DNA of 64,000 bases from JBBRVP01 sp038246785 (lineage in GTDB: Bacteria > Actinomycetota > Actinomycetes > Jiangellales > Jiangellaceae): assembly GCA_038246785.1 (NCBI GenBank), contig JBBRVP010000011.1, positions 1 to 64,000 of the forward strand. Reading direction: 5' to 3'. This document shows, one piece after another, positions 25,782 to 34,715 of this stretch. The notes beneath the pieces were generated by a model. It made no database searches, was not told where the DNA came from, and saw nothing but the letters and a program-made list of their open reading frames with translations. The translations under genes were made by a program, and so were the position numbers. The stretch's first letter is position 1. Each line of letters starts with the position of its first letter.

Positions 25782-26581
25782 CCGGCACCGTCGACGAGGG
25801 GCTGCGGGTCAACGGGCTGGAGGCCGGCTACGACCGGCTCCAGGTGCTGCACGGCGTCGACGTCGCGGTCACTCCCCGGCAGCTGGTCGCGGTGATCGGC
25901 GCCAACGGTGCCGGGAAGACCACCCTCCTCCGCGCGGTCTCGGGTCTGCTGCGCCCACGCGCCGGTACGGTCCTGCTCGGCGGGCACGACGTGACCCGGC
26001 TCGGGGCCGAGCAGATCGCCCGGCGCGGCCTGGCCCACGTACCGGAGAACCGGCTGGTGTTCCCGACGCTGACCGTCGAGGACAACCTCGCGCTCGGCGG
26101 CTGGACCCGGCGACGCGACGGGCAGTACGCCCGCCGGCGCACGGAGGTGCTCGAGCTGTTCCCTCGGCTGGGCGACCGGATCGCGCTGGTCGCCGGCGCG
26201 CTGTCCGGTGGGGAGCAGCAGATGCTGGCGATGGCCCGCGCCTTGATGGCGGGGCCGACGGTGCTGGTGCTCGACGAACCGAGTCTCGGCCTGGCACCGA
26301 AGGTCGTCGGCGAGATCATCGGGACCCTGGCGCACCTGCGGGACCGACAGGACCTGGCGATCCTGCTCGTGGAGCAGAACGTCCGGGCCGCGTTCAAGGT
26401 CGCCGACCGGGTGCTGGTCATGGACCGCGGCCGCTTCGTCGCGGAGGGGACCCCTGCCCAGCTGGCCGGTGACGAGCGGGTGCGCGTCGCGTACCTCGGA
26501 GGCGGCTCGACGTCGTCCGGCTCGGTCGCCGCCGCGTCACCGGCGCCTCCGGGCGGAGCCGCCCCCGCCGTCGACCGGTGA
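25778..26581 (+). CDS. livF: Branched-chain amino acid ABC transporter ATPase LivF
   Basis: This is the second ATPase of the HAAT transporter. The 267-residue protein has Walker A GANGAGKTT, Q-loop region PENRLVFPTLTVEDNL, ABC signature LSGGEQQML, Walker B VLVLDEPSLGL and the H-loop-like E-Q-N segment typical of LivF. The last 25 residues are an Ala/Ser/Pro extension. It starts within the fused gene stop (ATGA, 4 bases) and in turn its stop overlaps the DUF429 gene start by 4 bases. Confidence 0.93.
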   Translation: MTGTVDEGLRVNGLEAGYDRLQVLHGVDVAVTPRQLVAVIGANGAGKTTLLRAVSGLLRPRAGTVLLGGHDVTRLGAEQIARRGLAHVPENRLVFPTLTVEDNLALGGWTRRRDGQYARRRTEVLELFPRLGDRIALVAGALSGGEQQMLAMARALMAGPTVLVLDEPSLGLAPKVVGEIIGTLAHLRDRQDLAILLVEQNVRAAFKVADRVLVMDRGRFVAEGTPAQLAGDERVRVAYLGGGSTSSGSVAAASPAPPGGAAPAVDR

Positions 26582-27279
26582 GGCCGCCGGCACCGGTGGT
26601 CGGCGTCGACGGCTGCCGTGGCGGGTGGGTCGCGGCACTCGCCGCCCCCGGCGGTGCTGTGCTGCTGCACCGGCAGCGCTTCCTGTCCGACGTCGTGGAG
26701 TGGGCGGCCGACGAGAGTGCGGCGGCCGTCGCGGTGGACATCCCGATCGGGCTCCCGTCACCGGACGCCTGGCGGGCGTGCGACATCGCGGCTCGCCGGC
26801 TGCTCGGTCCCGCCGCGCCGCGGGTCTTCCTCACCCCGCCGCGCGTCGTCGTCGAGGCGTGGCGCGACTGCGGCGGGCTGCCGTACCGGGAGCGGTACGC
26901 GGCGGCGCGTGCCGTCGCTCGGCCAGGTCACGGACTGGCGGCGCAGACGGCCGGGCTGCTGGACAAGATGTTGGAGGCCGACGCGCTGGCCCGCGCCGGC
27001 GGGCCGCTCGTGGAGGTGCACCCGGAGCTGTCGTTCCGCGCGATGGCCGGCGCGGTCCTGCCGCCCAAGCGCACCGCGCCGGGTGCGACTGCCCGGCGCG
27101 ACGCGCTGCACAGGGCGTGGCCGGCCCTCGACGCGTCCCTCGTCCGCGACGACGACGACGCCGACGCGCTCGCCGCTGCCTGGAGCGCTGCCCGGCTGGC
27201 CTGCGGTGCCGCCGAGCAGGTCCCCCCCGGCGAGCCCCCTCGCGACGCCGTCGGCCTCCCGATGCGCATCGCCTGGTGA
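26578..27279 (+). CDS. DUF429 domain protein
   Basis: This 233-residue protein of the DUF429 family has an RNase H-like beginning (VVGVDGCRGGWVAAL), the conserved AVDIPIGLP motif and ARRLLGPAAPRVFLTPPR. The later VEVHPELSFRAMAG and DDADALAAAWSA motifs are also family features. It starts with GTG overlapping the livF stop by 4 bases, so it is the last gene of the liv transcript. The acidic residues suggest a nuclease-like or nucleotide-binding fold. No function is established, and a transport role is not indicated. Confidence 0.85.
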   Translation: MRPPAPVVGVDGCRGGWVAALAAPGGAVLLHRQRFLSDVVEWAADESAAAVAVDIPIGLPSPDAWRACDIAARRLLGPAAPRVFLTPPRVVVEAWRDCGGLPYRERYAAARAVARPGHGLAAQTAGLLDKMLEADALARAGGPLVEVHPELSFRAMAGAVLPPKRTAPGATARRDALHRAWPALDASLVRDDDDADALAAAWSAARLACGAAEQVPPGEPPRDAVGLPMRIAW

Positions 27280-27314
27280 CCACCAGTGGCCGGCGTGGCG
27301 CCCCCTGCCCGGTA

Positions 27315-27392
27315 CACATTTGGGGTTCATGGGGCTGGAGGTGCTCCTGCTGCGCCACCGCTGACTCACCCGCCACAGGAGCCCCAAATGTG
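27315..27392. repeat. 11-bp inverted repeat with 56-base spacer
   Basis: CACATTTGGGG (27315-27325) and CCCCAAATGTG (27382-27392) are exact complements. They lie in the 226-base gap between the convergent DUF429 and DsbA-like genes. The AT-rich core stands out from the local GC content. It may be a weak terminator or a relic of a small mobile or repetitive element. Confidence 0.5.
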
Positions 27393-27505
27393 CGCGGAAG
27401 GGCGGGTACGAGAGGGGGAACGCGGTCCCATGGAGCGCCGGATGCGGCTCGGGCCGGTCGACAGCCGCGCCGTTCGGGTGGGGAGGCCGGGCAAGCCGTC
27501 TCGGG

Positions 27506-28120
27506 TCAGTCGAAGATCGGGCCTTGGGTGCGGGTGCGCTTGAGCTCGTAGAAGCCGGGGGTCCCCGCGACGAGCAGGGCGCCGTCCCAGAGCCGGCCGG
27601 CGGCCTCGCCGCGGGGGGTGGGGGTGACGACGGGGCCGAAGAACGCCACCCCGTCGAACGCCACCACCGGCGTGCCGACGTCCTCGCCGACCAGCGAGAT
27701 GCCCGCCTGGTGGCTTTCCCGAAGTGCGCCGTCGACCTCGTCGGTGTCGGCGACGCGGAGCAGGTCAGCGGGCAGGCCCACCTCGGCCAGCCCGCGCTCG
27801 GTGGCCGTTCGGTAGTCCGACTCCCCCTTGGGATGGATCAGCGTGCCGATCGCGTCGTAGAGCGGTTTGACGACCTCGTCGCCGTGGGCGAGCCGCGCGG
27901 CGGTCACGACCCGGACCGGAGCCCACGCCCGCGCCATCGTCTCGCGGTAGGACTCTGGCTGGTCGCGGCCCTCGTTGAGCACGGCGAGGCTCATGACGTG
28001 CCACCGCAGATCGACGTCGCGGACGGCGCTGACCTCGTCCATCCAGCGGGACGTCATCCACGCCCAGGGGCAGATCGGGTCGAACCAGAAGTCGGCGCAG
28101 GCGCGGCGAGTCGCAGGCAT
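27506..28120 (-). CDS. DsbA-family mycothiol-dependent oxidoreductase-like protein
   Basis: This 204-residue thioredoxin-fold protein resembles Rv2466c, the mycothiol-dependent nitroreductase of M. tuberculosis, which has an active site CPWC. Here the motif is C17-P-W-A20, so the second cysteine is absent and a monothiol mechanism with mycothiol is expected. Other landmarks are FWFDPICPWAWMTSRW, WHVMSLAVLNEG and GTPVVAFDGVAFFGPV. It is divergent from pepN, as in mycobacteria. Confidence 0.88.
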   Translation of the reverse strand: MPATRRACADFWFDPICPWAWMTSRWMDEVSAVRDVDLRWHVMSLAVLNEGRDQPESYRETMARAWAPVRVVTAARLAHGDEVVKPLYDAIGTLIHPKGESDYRTATERGLAEVGLPADLLRVADTDEVDGALRESHQAGISLVGEDVGTPVVAFDGVAFFGPVVTPTPRGEAAGRLWDGALLVAGTPGFYELKRTRTQGPIFD

Positions 28121-28234
28121 GTCGCTCCGAGGGTAACGGCGGCGGGGTCACTGATTCGGACGCACCGGTCTCCTCTGCGGCAACCATCGCCCCGACCGGA
28201 CCATTCCCGCCGGTGCCTGCCAGGATGGCTCGCC

Positions 28235-30814
28235 GTGCCCGCAACCAACCTCACCCGCGACGAGGCGCGCGCGCGCTCCGCGCTGCTGGCCGTCGAGTCG
28301 TACGAGGTGACGCTCGACCTCACCACCGGTGACAAGGTCTTCCGCAGCGAGACCCTCGTGCGCTTCGGCTCCCGCGAGCCCGCCGCACCGACCTGGCTCG
28401 ACCTCGTCGCGCCCGGGGTGCACGAGGTCGTCGTCAACGGGGAGCCGCGCGACCCCGCCGAGGTCCACGACGGCGTACGCCTGCACCTCGACGGTCTGGC
28501 CGCCAGCAACGAGGTCCGCGTCGTCGCCGACGGCGCCTACATGCACACCGGCGAAGGGCTGCACCGTTTCGTCGACCCGGTCGACGGCGCGGTCTATCTC
28601 TACAGCCAGTTCGAGGAGATGGACGCCCGCCGGGTCTACGCCTGCTTCGACCAGCCGGACCTGAAGGCGAGCTTCACGTTCACCGTCACCGCGCCGGCCG
28701 GCTGGCAGGTGCTGTCCAACTATCCCGTGCAGGGCGAGCCGGAGCCGCTGGCCGGCGACAAGGCACGCTGGCGCTTCCACCCCACCCCGCGCCTGTCGAC
28801 GTACGTCACGGTCGTGGTCGCCGGGCCGTACGCCGGCGAGCGCGCCGAGCTCACCAGCAGCGACGGCCGCACGATCCCGCTCGGCGTCTACGCCCGCGCC
28901 TCGATGGTCGAGCACCTTGACGCCGACGACGTGCTCACCCTCACCCGGCAGGGCTTCGAGCACTTCGAGCGGGCGTTCGGGCACCCGTACCCGTTCAGCA
29001 AGTATGACCAGGTCTTCTGCCCCGAGTTCAACGCCGGTGCCATGGAGAACGCCGGCTGCGTCACGCTCGCCGAGGACTACCTGTTCCGCAGTCGGGTGAC
29101 CAGAGCCGCGTTCGAGGGCCGGGCCAATACCGTGCTCCACGAGCTCGCCCACATGTGGTTCGGAGACCTGGTCACGATGCGCTGGTGGGACGACCTGTGG
29201 CTGAACGAGAGCTTCGCCGAGTGGGCGAGCTATGCCTGCATGGCCGAGGCGACGGAGTTCACCGACGCCTGGACCGCCTTCGCCGCCGAGCGCAAGGCGT
29301 GGGCCTACCGCGAGGACCAACTGCCCAGCACGCACCCGATCGCCGCCGACATGGTCGACCTGGAAACGGTGGCGCTCAATTTCGATGGGATCACGTACGC
29401 CAAGGGCGCCTCCGCACTTCGCCAGCTCGTCGCCTACGTCGGCGAGGAGGACTTCCTGCGCGGCCTGCGGGCGTACTTCGCCCAACACGCGTGGGACAAC
29501 GCCACGCTGGGAGACCTCGTCGATGCGTTGGAGGCGGCCTCCGGCCGTGACCTCGGACCGTGGATCGAGCAGTGGCTGCGCACCGCCGGGGTGAGCACGC
29601 TCTCGGCGCAGATCGAGCTCGCCGACGACGGGGCGTACGCCGCGGTCGCCGTGCGCCAGACGCCGCCGGAGGACCACCCACACCGGCGCCCGCACCGGCT
29701 GCGCGTCGGCCTGTTCGACCTTACCGGTGCCGGTTTGGAGCGGCGTACGGCGGTGGAGCTCGACGTCTCCGGGGAGCTCACGGCGGTGCCGGAGCTGAGC
29801 GGGCAGCGCAGCGCCGACCTGCTGCTGGTCAACGACGGCGATCTCACCTACGCCAAGGTGCGGCTCGACCCGCGCTCGCTGGCAACCGTCCGCGACTCGC
29901 TGGGCGAGCTGCCCGACCCCGTCGCGCGGGCGGTCTGCTGGCTGACCGCGATCGACATGCTGCGCGACGGCGAGCTCGCCGCCCGCGACTTCGTGACGCT
30001 CACGCTGGCCTCGATCCGCGCCGAGACCTCCGACGCGATCGTCAAGCGGGTGCTTCCGAGCGGGCGCTCGGCCGTCCAGCTCTACGCCGATCCGGACACG
30101 CGCGAGCAGCTGGCGGACCGCTGGCGTGCGGGCCTGCGCGAGCTGGTCAACGACGCCGAGCCGGGCTCGGACCGGCAGCTGTCCTTCGTCCGGGCGTGGG
30201 CCGCCGTGGCGAGCGGCGACGACGACGTGGCGTTCCTGCGCGAGCTGCTCGCCGGCGAGGCCACACTCGAGGAGCTCGCCGTCGACACCGACCTGCGATG
30301 GTCGTTGCTGGCCCGGCTGGCGGCGCTGGGTGCGGCGGGCGAGGACGACATCTCGGCCGAGCTGGAGCGCGACCCGACGGCGACCGGCGGCCTGCGTGCG
30401 GCGTACGCCCGCGCGGCCCGGCCCACGATGGAGGCCAAGGAGGACGTCTGGGCGCGCTGCGTCGACGGCGACGAGGTGCCCAACGCGGTCCTCTGGGAGA
30501 TGGTCTCCGGTTTCGCCCAGCCGGAGCAGCGTGAGTTGCTGAGGGGCTACGTCGACCGCTATTTCGACGGGCTGACCCGCGTCTGGTCGACCCGTACGCC
30601 GGAGATGGCGCAGAACCTGGTGACGGTGCTGTTCCCGCGGCTGCTCGCCGAGCCGGCGACGGTCGAGCGCACCGACGCGTGGTCGGCGGGCACGCCGGAG
30701 GCCACCGCGGGGCTGCGCCGGCTTGTGTCGGAGGGGCGGGCCGACGTCGTCCGCGCCCTGCGGGCGCAGGCCGCCGACGCCGCCGCCGCTGCCCGCCAGG
30801 ACACGACCGGCTAG
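28235..30814 (+). CDS. pepN: Aminopeptidase N (M1 metallopeptidase)
   Basis: This zinc aminopeptidase removes N-terminal residues from peptides in the cytosol. The 859-residue protein has the exopeptidase motif GAMENAG and the zinc site HELAH at 302-306 with the third ligand Glu325 in NESFAEW. A helical ERAP1-like C-terminal domain follows. The GTG at 28235 begins VPATNLTRDEARAR, the usual actinobacterial N-terminus. Upstream codons overlap the DsbA-like gene on the other strand. It converges on malQ over a strong hairpin. Confidence 0.96.
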   Translation: MPATNLTRDEARARSALLAVESYEVTLDLTTGDKVFRSETLVRFGSREPAAPTWLDLVAPGVHEVVVNGEPRDPAEVHDGVRLHLDGLAASNEVRVVADGAYMHTGEGLHRFVDPVDGAVYLYSQFEEMDARRVYACFDQPDLKASFTFTVTAPAGWQVLSNYPVQGEPEPLAGDKARWRFHPTPRLSTYVTVVVAGPYAGERAELTSSDGRTIPLGVYARASMVEHLDADDVLTLTRQGFEHFERAFGHPYPFSKYDQVFCPEFNAGAMENAGCVTLAEDYLFRSRVTRAAFEGRANTVLHELAHMWFGDLVTMRWWDDLWLNESFAEWASYACMAEATEFTDAWTAFAAERKAWAYREDQLPSTHPIAADMVDLETVALNFDGITYAKGASALRQLVAYVGEEDFLRGLRAYFAQHAWDNATLGDLVDALEAASGRDLGPWIEQWLRTAGVSTLSAQIELADDGAYAAVAVRQTPPEDHPHRRPHRLRVGLFDLTGAGLERRTAVELDVSGELTAVPELSGQRSADLLLVNDGDLTYAKVRLDPRSLATVRDSLGELPDPVARAVCWLTAIDMLRDGELAARDFVTLTLASIRAETSDAIVKRVLPSGRSAVQLYADPDTREQLADRWRAGLRELVNDAEPGSDRQLSFVRAWAAVASGDDDVAFLRELLAGEATLEELAVDTDLRWSLLARLAALGAAGEDDISAELERDPTATGGLRAAYARAARPTMEAKEDVWARCVDGDEVPNAVLWEMVSGFAQPEQRELLRGYVDRYFDGLTRVWSTRTPEMAQNLVTVLFPRLLAEPATVERTDAWSAGTPEATAGLRRLVSEGRADVVRALRAQAADAAAAARQDTTG

Positions 30815-31016
30815 GGCGACGCTCCCGTCCACGTACCTCGAGTCGGCCCTCAGCCTGCGCTGACCCGCCTGCGTCCCACCCCCCGCCCCGCCGCCCCTCG
30901 CCTTAGCGCGTGCGATCGGCGCCTTTTGATCCCTCGGCACGCACGGCGACCTCGCCCGCGCGGGGGTGGCGGCCATCGCCTCGTGGGGAGGTTCACCCCA
31001 GTGGCCGTAAGTGGCG

Positions 31017-31055
31017 GGGGTCCCCCCCCACGGACCTACCGTGGTGGGGGACCCC
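31017..31055. terminator. Terminator hairpin between pepN and malQ
   Basis: Arms 31017-31033 (GGGGTCCCCCCCCACGG) and 31039-31055 pair at 16 of 17 positions around a 5-base loop. It lies between convergent genes, 28 bases from the malQ stop and about 200 bases from the pepN stop. No gene is seen in the rest of the 269-base gap. Confidence 0.75.
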
Positions 31056-31083
31056 AGCCACGAAACTTGGCGGGCGGCCGCCG

Positions 31084-33195
31084 TCAGGCCTGCATCGCCC
31101 GGGCGAGGGCGCGCACCCGCTCGGAGGCGGCAACCTCCTCGAGCAGCAGGACGCGCCCGTCGGGGCCGTGCAGCGGGACCTGCCAGTTGGGGTACTCGGC
31201 GTCGGTGCCCGGCTGGTTCTGCGTACGCCGCTCGCCTACCGCGTCGGTCAGCGCCACCCCGAGCAGCCGGGCCGGCGTCCACAGCAGCAACCGGTGCAGC
31301 GCCTCGACGGTCTCCTGCTCGCCGGCCCCTTCCCGCAGCAGGCCGCGCTCGCGCAGCGCAGCCAGCCACGACTCCCGGTCGGCGGCGTCGACGGCGAGCT
31401 CCTCGTCCACCGGCCGGGTGAGCAGCCCGAGCGAGTCGCGCAGCAGGACGTGCTCACCGGTGAGGTAGCCCGCCGTCGGCGGCAGGTCGTGCGTGGTGAC
31501 GGTGGCCAGGCACAGCTCGCGCCAGCGTTCTGGCGGCAGCGGCCGGCCCTCCCCGTCGCGCTCGAACCACAGCACCGACGTGCCGAGCACCCCGCGCTCG
31601 CGCAGATAGTCGCGCACCCACGGCTCGACGGTGCCCAGGTCCTCGCCGACGACGAGCGCGCCGACCCGCCAAGCCTCGAGCACGAGGATGCCGACGAGCG
31701 CCTCGTGGTCGTAGCGGACGTACGTCCCTGCCGTCGGCGCCATCCCCTGCGGCACCCACCACAGCCGGAAAAGCCCGATGACGTGGTCGACCCGCAACCC
31801 GCCGGAGTGCCGCAGCACGGTGCGCAGGAGGTCGCGGTACGCCACGTACCCGGTCTCGGCCAGCATGTCCGGCCGCCACGGGGGCTGCGTCCAGTCCTGC
31901 CCCTGTTGGTTGAACGCATCGGGCGGGGCGCCCACATTGATCGCGGATGCGAGGACATCCTGGAGCGTCCAGGTGTCGGCACCCTGCGGGTGCACGCCGA
32001 CGGCCAGGTCGTGCAGGACGCCCAGCCGCATCCCCGCCGCGTGCGCCGCCGCCTGCGCCCGGGCGAGCTGCTCGTCGAGCAGCCACTGCATCCAGCGGTA
32101 GAGGTCGACCGCGCCGGCGTGCACCCGCCGGAACTCAGTCACGGCGGGCGAGCGCGGATCGCGCAGCGGCTCCGGCCACGCGTGCCAGTCCGGCCCGTGC
32201 ACCTCGGTGAGCGCACACCAGGTCGCGAAGTCCTCCAGCCCGGGCCCCTCCGCCTCGACGTAGGAGCGGTACGCGGCCTGCCGGCCGGGCATCAGCGGAA
32301 CCCGGTGCAGCAGCCCCAGCGCGGTGCGCTTGGCCCGCCAGACCGCGTCGCGGTCGAGGAGGTCGGCGTCGGCGAGGGCGTCGTGCAGCGCCGTACGCAT
32401 CCGCTCGACAGCCGCCCGCGCCGGCGCGTCGAGGTAGCCGTACTCCGGCACCTCCTCCACGCGCAGGTAGATCGGGTTGGCGTAACGCCGGCTGGTCGGC
32501 AGGTAGGGCGAGGGCTCCATCGGCGCGACTGGCTCGGCGGCGTGCAGCGGGTTGACGAGCAGGAACCCCGTGGCGAGCTCGTGGCCCGACCAGGTCGCGA
32601 GCTCGGTGAGGTCGGCGAGGTCGCCGAGCTGCCACGACCGCTGCGAGCGGAGACTGTAGAGCTGCACGGCCAGCCCCCAGACCCGTCCGAGGCCCTCCGG
32701 CAGCGTCAGCCCCTCCGGTGTGACGACGAGGTGTGCGGAGGCCTCGCGGCCGGCGACCCGGGCCCTCAGGGTGTGGTAGCCCGGCGGGAGGTTGCCGGGG
32801 AGCTGGTACGTCGCCTCGCCGACCAACGCCCCGTCGACCTCGCGCGGGTCGACCCAGTGGTCCTGCTGCCACACGTCGTGGCGCACGGCGCCGTCCTCGA
32901 GCTCCACCCACACCTCGGCGTGCTCGCTGTCGGGCACGTGCATCCAGAACCAGGGCGTCGCGCCGGCACGCGCCACCAGCGTCGCCGGCAACATCCGCCG
33001 CCACCGCTCCTCCTGGTGCTGACGCAGCGCGGTGGCGGCCCGCTCGGGCGTGCCGGCGTCGACCCCGAGCGCCGAGAGGACGGCGACCAGCGTGTCGGCG
33101 GCGACCAGCGAGTGCCGGCCTTGCCAGTCCCAGAACTCGGTCGACACCCCGTAGGCGCCGGCCAGCTCGGTGAGCTCGGGCGTCAGCGCGGTCAC
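31084..33195 (-). CDS. malQ: 4-alpha-glucanotransferase (amylomaltase)
   Basis: This GH77 enzyme transfers alpha-1,4-glucan segments in maltodextrin and glycogen metabolism. The 703-residue protein has an N-terminal extension typical of actinobacterial MalQ. The GH77 barrel follows, with PSPYLPTSRRYANPIYL, the nucleophile Asp in LRVDHVIGLFRLWW, the acid Glu in VVGEDLGTVEPWV and the stabiliser Asp in TTHDLPPTAGY. The start is GTG at 33195, 6 bases after the amidase stop, so the two are probably cotranscribed although metabolically unrelated. Confidence 0.95.
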   Translation of the reverse strand: MTALTPELTELAGAYGVSTEFWDWQGRHSLVAADTLVAVLSALGVDAGTPERAATALRQHQEERWRRMLPATLVARAGATPWFWMHVPDSEHAEVWVELEDGAVRHDVWQQDHWVDPREVDGALVGEATYQLPGNLPPGYHTLRARVAGREASAHLVVTPEGLTLPEGLGRVWGLAVQLYSLRSQRSWQLGDLADLTELATWSGHELATGFLLVNPLHAAEPVAPMEPSPYLPTSRRYANPIYLRVEEVPEYGYLDAPARAAVERMRTALHDALADADLLDRDAVWRAKRTALGLLHRVPLMPGRQAAYRSYVEAEGPGLEDFATWCALTEVHGPDWHAWPEPLRDPRSPAVTEFRRVHAGAVDLYRWMQWLLDEQLARAQAAAHAAGMRLGVLHDLAVGVHPQGADTWTLQDVLASAINVGAPPDAFNQQGQDWTQPPWRPDMLAETGYVAYRDLLRTVLRHSGGLRVDHVIGLFRLWWVPQGMAPTAGTYVRYDHEALVGILVLEAWRVGALVVGEDLGTVEPWVRDYLRERGVLGTSVLWFERDGEGRPLPPERWRELCLATVTTHDLPPTAGYLTGEHVLLRDSLGLLTRPVDEELAVDAADRESWLAALRERGLLREGAGEQETVEALHRLLLWTPARLLGVALTDAVGERRTQNQPGTDAEYPNWQVPLHGPDGRVLLLEEVAASERVRALARAMQA

Positions 33196-33201
33196 GGGCG
33201 C

Positions 33202-34659
33202 TCAGTGTGCCGGAACCGGCTCGACCGGCAGCGTTCCCGCCCACGGCAGCGCCTCCTCGAGCTGGGCGGCGAGCCCGAGCAGCGTCTCTTCCTCGCCCAA
33301 CCCGGCACCGAGCATGACCCCGGCCGGCAGCGCCCGTCCCGCGTGCTCGACGCGGTGGGTGGGCAGGCTGATCGCCGGCCAGCCGGTGACGTTCCAGACG
33401 CTGGTCCACGGCGTGAAGCGCATCTGCGCGGCGAAGTCGCCCGCCGGGTCGGCGTCGTCGCGCAGCTCCCCGACCGGGGCGGGCAGCTGGGCCAGCGTCG
33501 GGCTGAGGATGACGTCGTACGCCGCCCACGCCCGGGCGGCCTCGCGGGTAGCGACCTGCATGCCGCCCAGCGCGATGGCGTGGGCCAGCCCGCTGACGTC
33601 CTCCCCCGCGGCGCGCAGCCAGCGGGTCAGCGGCCGCAGCAGGTGCTCGCGTTCGGGGTCGACCGGGGCGAGCCGCGCGCCGACGCTCCATACCGCCTCG
33701 AACGAGGCGAAGCGCTCGGCAGCGAACGGCACCGGCGCCGGCTCGACGCGGTGCCCCAGCATCTCGAGCACCCCGGCGGCTTGCTCGGCCGCCGCTGCGC
33801 AGGCCCGGTCGACGGGGGCGTCGGCGGCGATGACCGGCTCGAGGAGCAGGCCGATGCGGAGCCCGGGTTCCGGCGGCTGGTCGCAGGCGGCGAGGAAGCC
33901 GCCCGCCGGCGGCGGCAGCCGGAAGGTGTCGCCGGGCCACGGTCGCGCGAGCACGTCGAGCAGCAGCGCGGTGTCGCGCACGTCGCGGGTCAGGCTGCCG
34001 TGCACCCCTAGCCCGGGGCCGTCGACCTCGTCCGGCCCGCTGCTGATCCGTCCTCGGCTGGGCTTGAGGCCGACCAGGCCGCAGCAGCTGGCGGGGATGC
34101 GGATCGACCCTCCGCCGTCGCTGCCGTGCGCCGCGGGGGCCAGCCCGGCGGAGACGGCGGCCGCCGCTCCCCCGCTGGACCCGCCGGCCATGCGGGCGAG
34201 GTCCCAGGGCGTACGGGCCGGCGGGGCCATGTCGGGCTCGGTGTAGCAGGGCAGCCCGAACTCGGGGGTGTTGGTCTTGCCGGGCAGCAAAGCCCCCGCG
34301 TCGCGCAGACGCTGCGCCACGCCGGCGTCGGTGGTGGCGACGTTGTCGGCGTAGGCCGCGCTGCCGTACGTGCAGCGCACTCCCGCCACGTCGTTGAGGT
34401 CCTTCACCGGGACCGGCACGCCGAGCAGCGGAGGCAGCGCGTCCTCGTCTCCGGCGCGGCGCGCGGCGCCGGCGCGGTCGTCGGCGGCCCGCGCCCCCTG
34501 CAGCAGCCGGTCGGCGGTGACGGTGACGTACGCGCCGACGACGCGGTCGAGCCGCTCGGTGCGCTCGTGCAGCGCCGTGGCGAGCTCGACCGCGCTCAGC
34601 GCGCCGGTCCGGATCGCCGCCGCCGCTTCGCGAGCGGTCAGCTCCTTCGCCTCGGACAC
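33202..34659 (-). CDS. Amidase-signature hydrolase, NylA-like
   Basis: This 485-residue amidase-signature enzyme hydrolyses an amide bond. The Ser-cisSer-Lys triad lies in VPVKDLND (Lys), MAGGSSGG (cis-Ser) and GSDGGGSIRIPAS (nucleophile Ser). The stretch GKTNTPEFG, the signature block LVGLKPSRGRIS and the C-terminal AAQLEEALPW resemble, from memory, NylA (6-aminohexanoate cyclic dimer hydrolase). Amidase-signature enzymes are broad, so substrate is uncertain. The GTG at 34659 was chosen because the open frame upstream is antisense-like. It follows the acyl-CoA dehydrogenase gene by 56 bases on the same strand and may belong to that operon. Confidence 0.85.
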   Translation of the reverse strand: MSEAKELTAREAAAAIRTGALSAVELATALHERTERLDRVVGAYVTVTADRLLQGARAADDRAGAARRAGDEDALPPLLGVPVPVKDLNDVAGVRCTYGSAAYADNVATTDAGVAQRLRDAGALLPGKTNTPEFGLPCYTEPDMAPPARTPWDLARMAGGSSGGAAAAVSAGLAPAAHGSDGGGSIRIPASCCGLVGLKPSRGRISSGPDEVDGPGLGVHGSLTRDVRDTALLLDVLARPWPGDTFRLPPPAGGFLAACDQPPEPGLRIGLLLEPVIAADAPVDRACAAAAEQAAGVLEMLGHRVEPAPVPFAAERFASFEAVWSVGARLAPVDPEREHLLRPLTRWLRAAGEDVSGLAHAIALGGMQVATREAARAWAAYDVILSPTLAQLPAPVGELRDDADPAGDFAAQMRFTPWTSVWNVTGWPAISLPTHRVEHAGRALPAGVMLGAGLGEEETLLGLAAQLEEALPWAGTLPVEPVPAH

Positions 34660-34715
34660 GCCCCCGATCCTGCCGGATGGTTCAGCCGCGTGATAGCAAG
34701 GGATCAGGGTTCTGA

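Noticed and set aside
28148..31369. 1073-codon minus-strand frame opposite pepN
   Set aside because: Composition is that of a GC-rich shadow frame; pepN on the other strand has all family motifs.
30910..34011. 1033-codon plus-strand frame opposite malQ and the amidase
   Set aside because: Shadow frame with Arg/Pro/Gly-rich low-complexity content and no domain.
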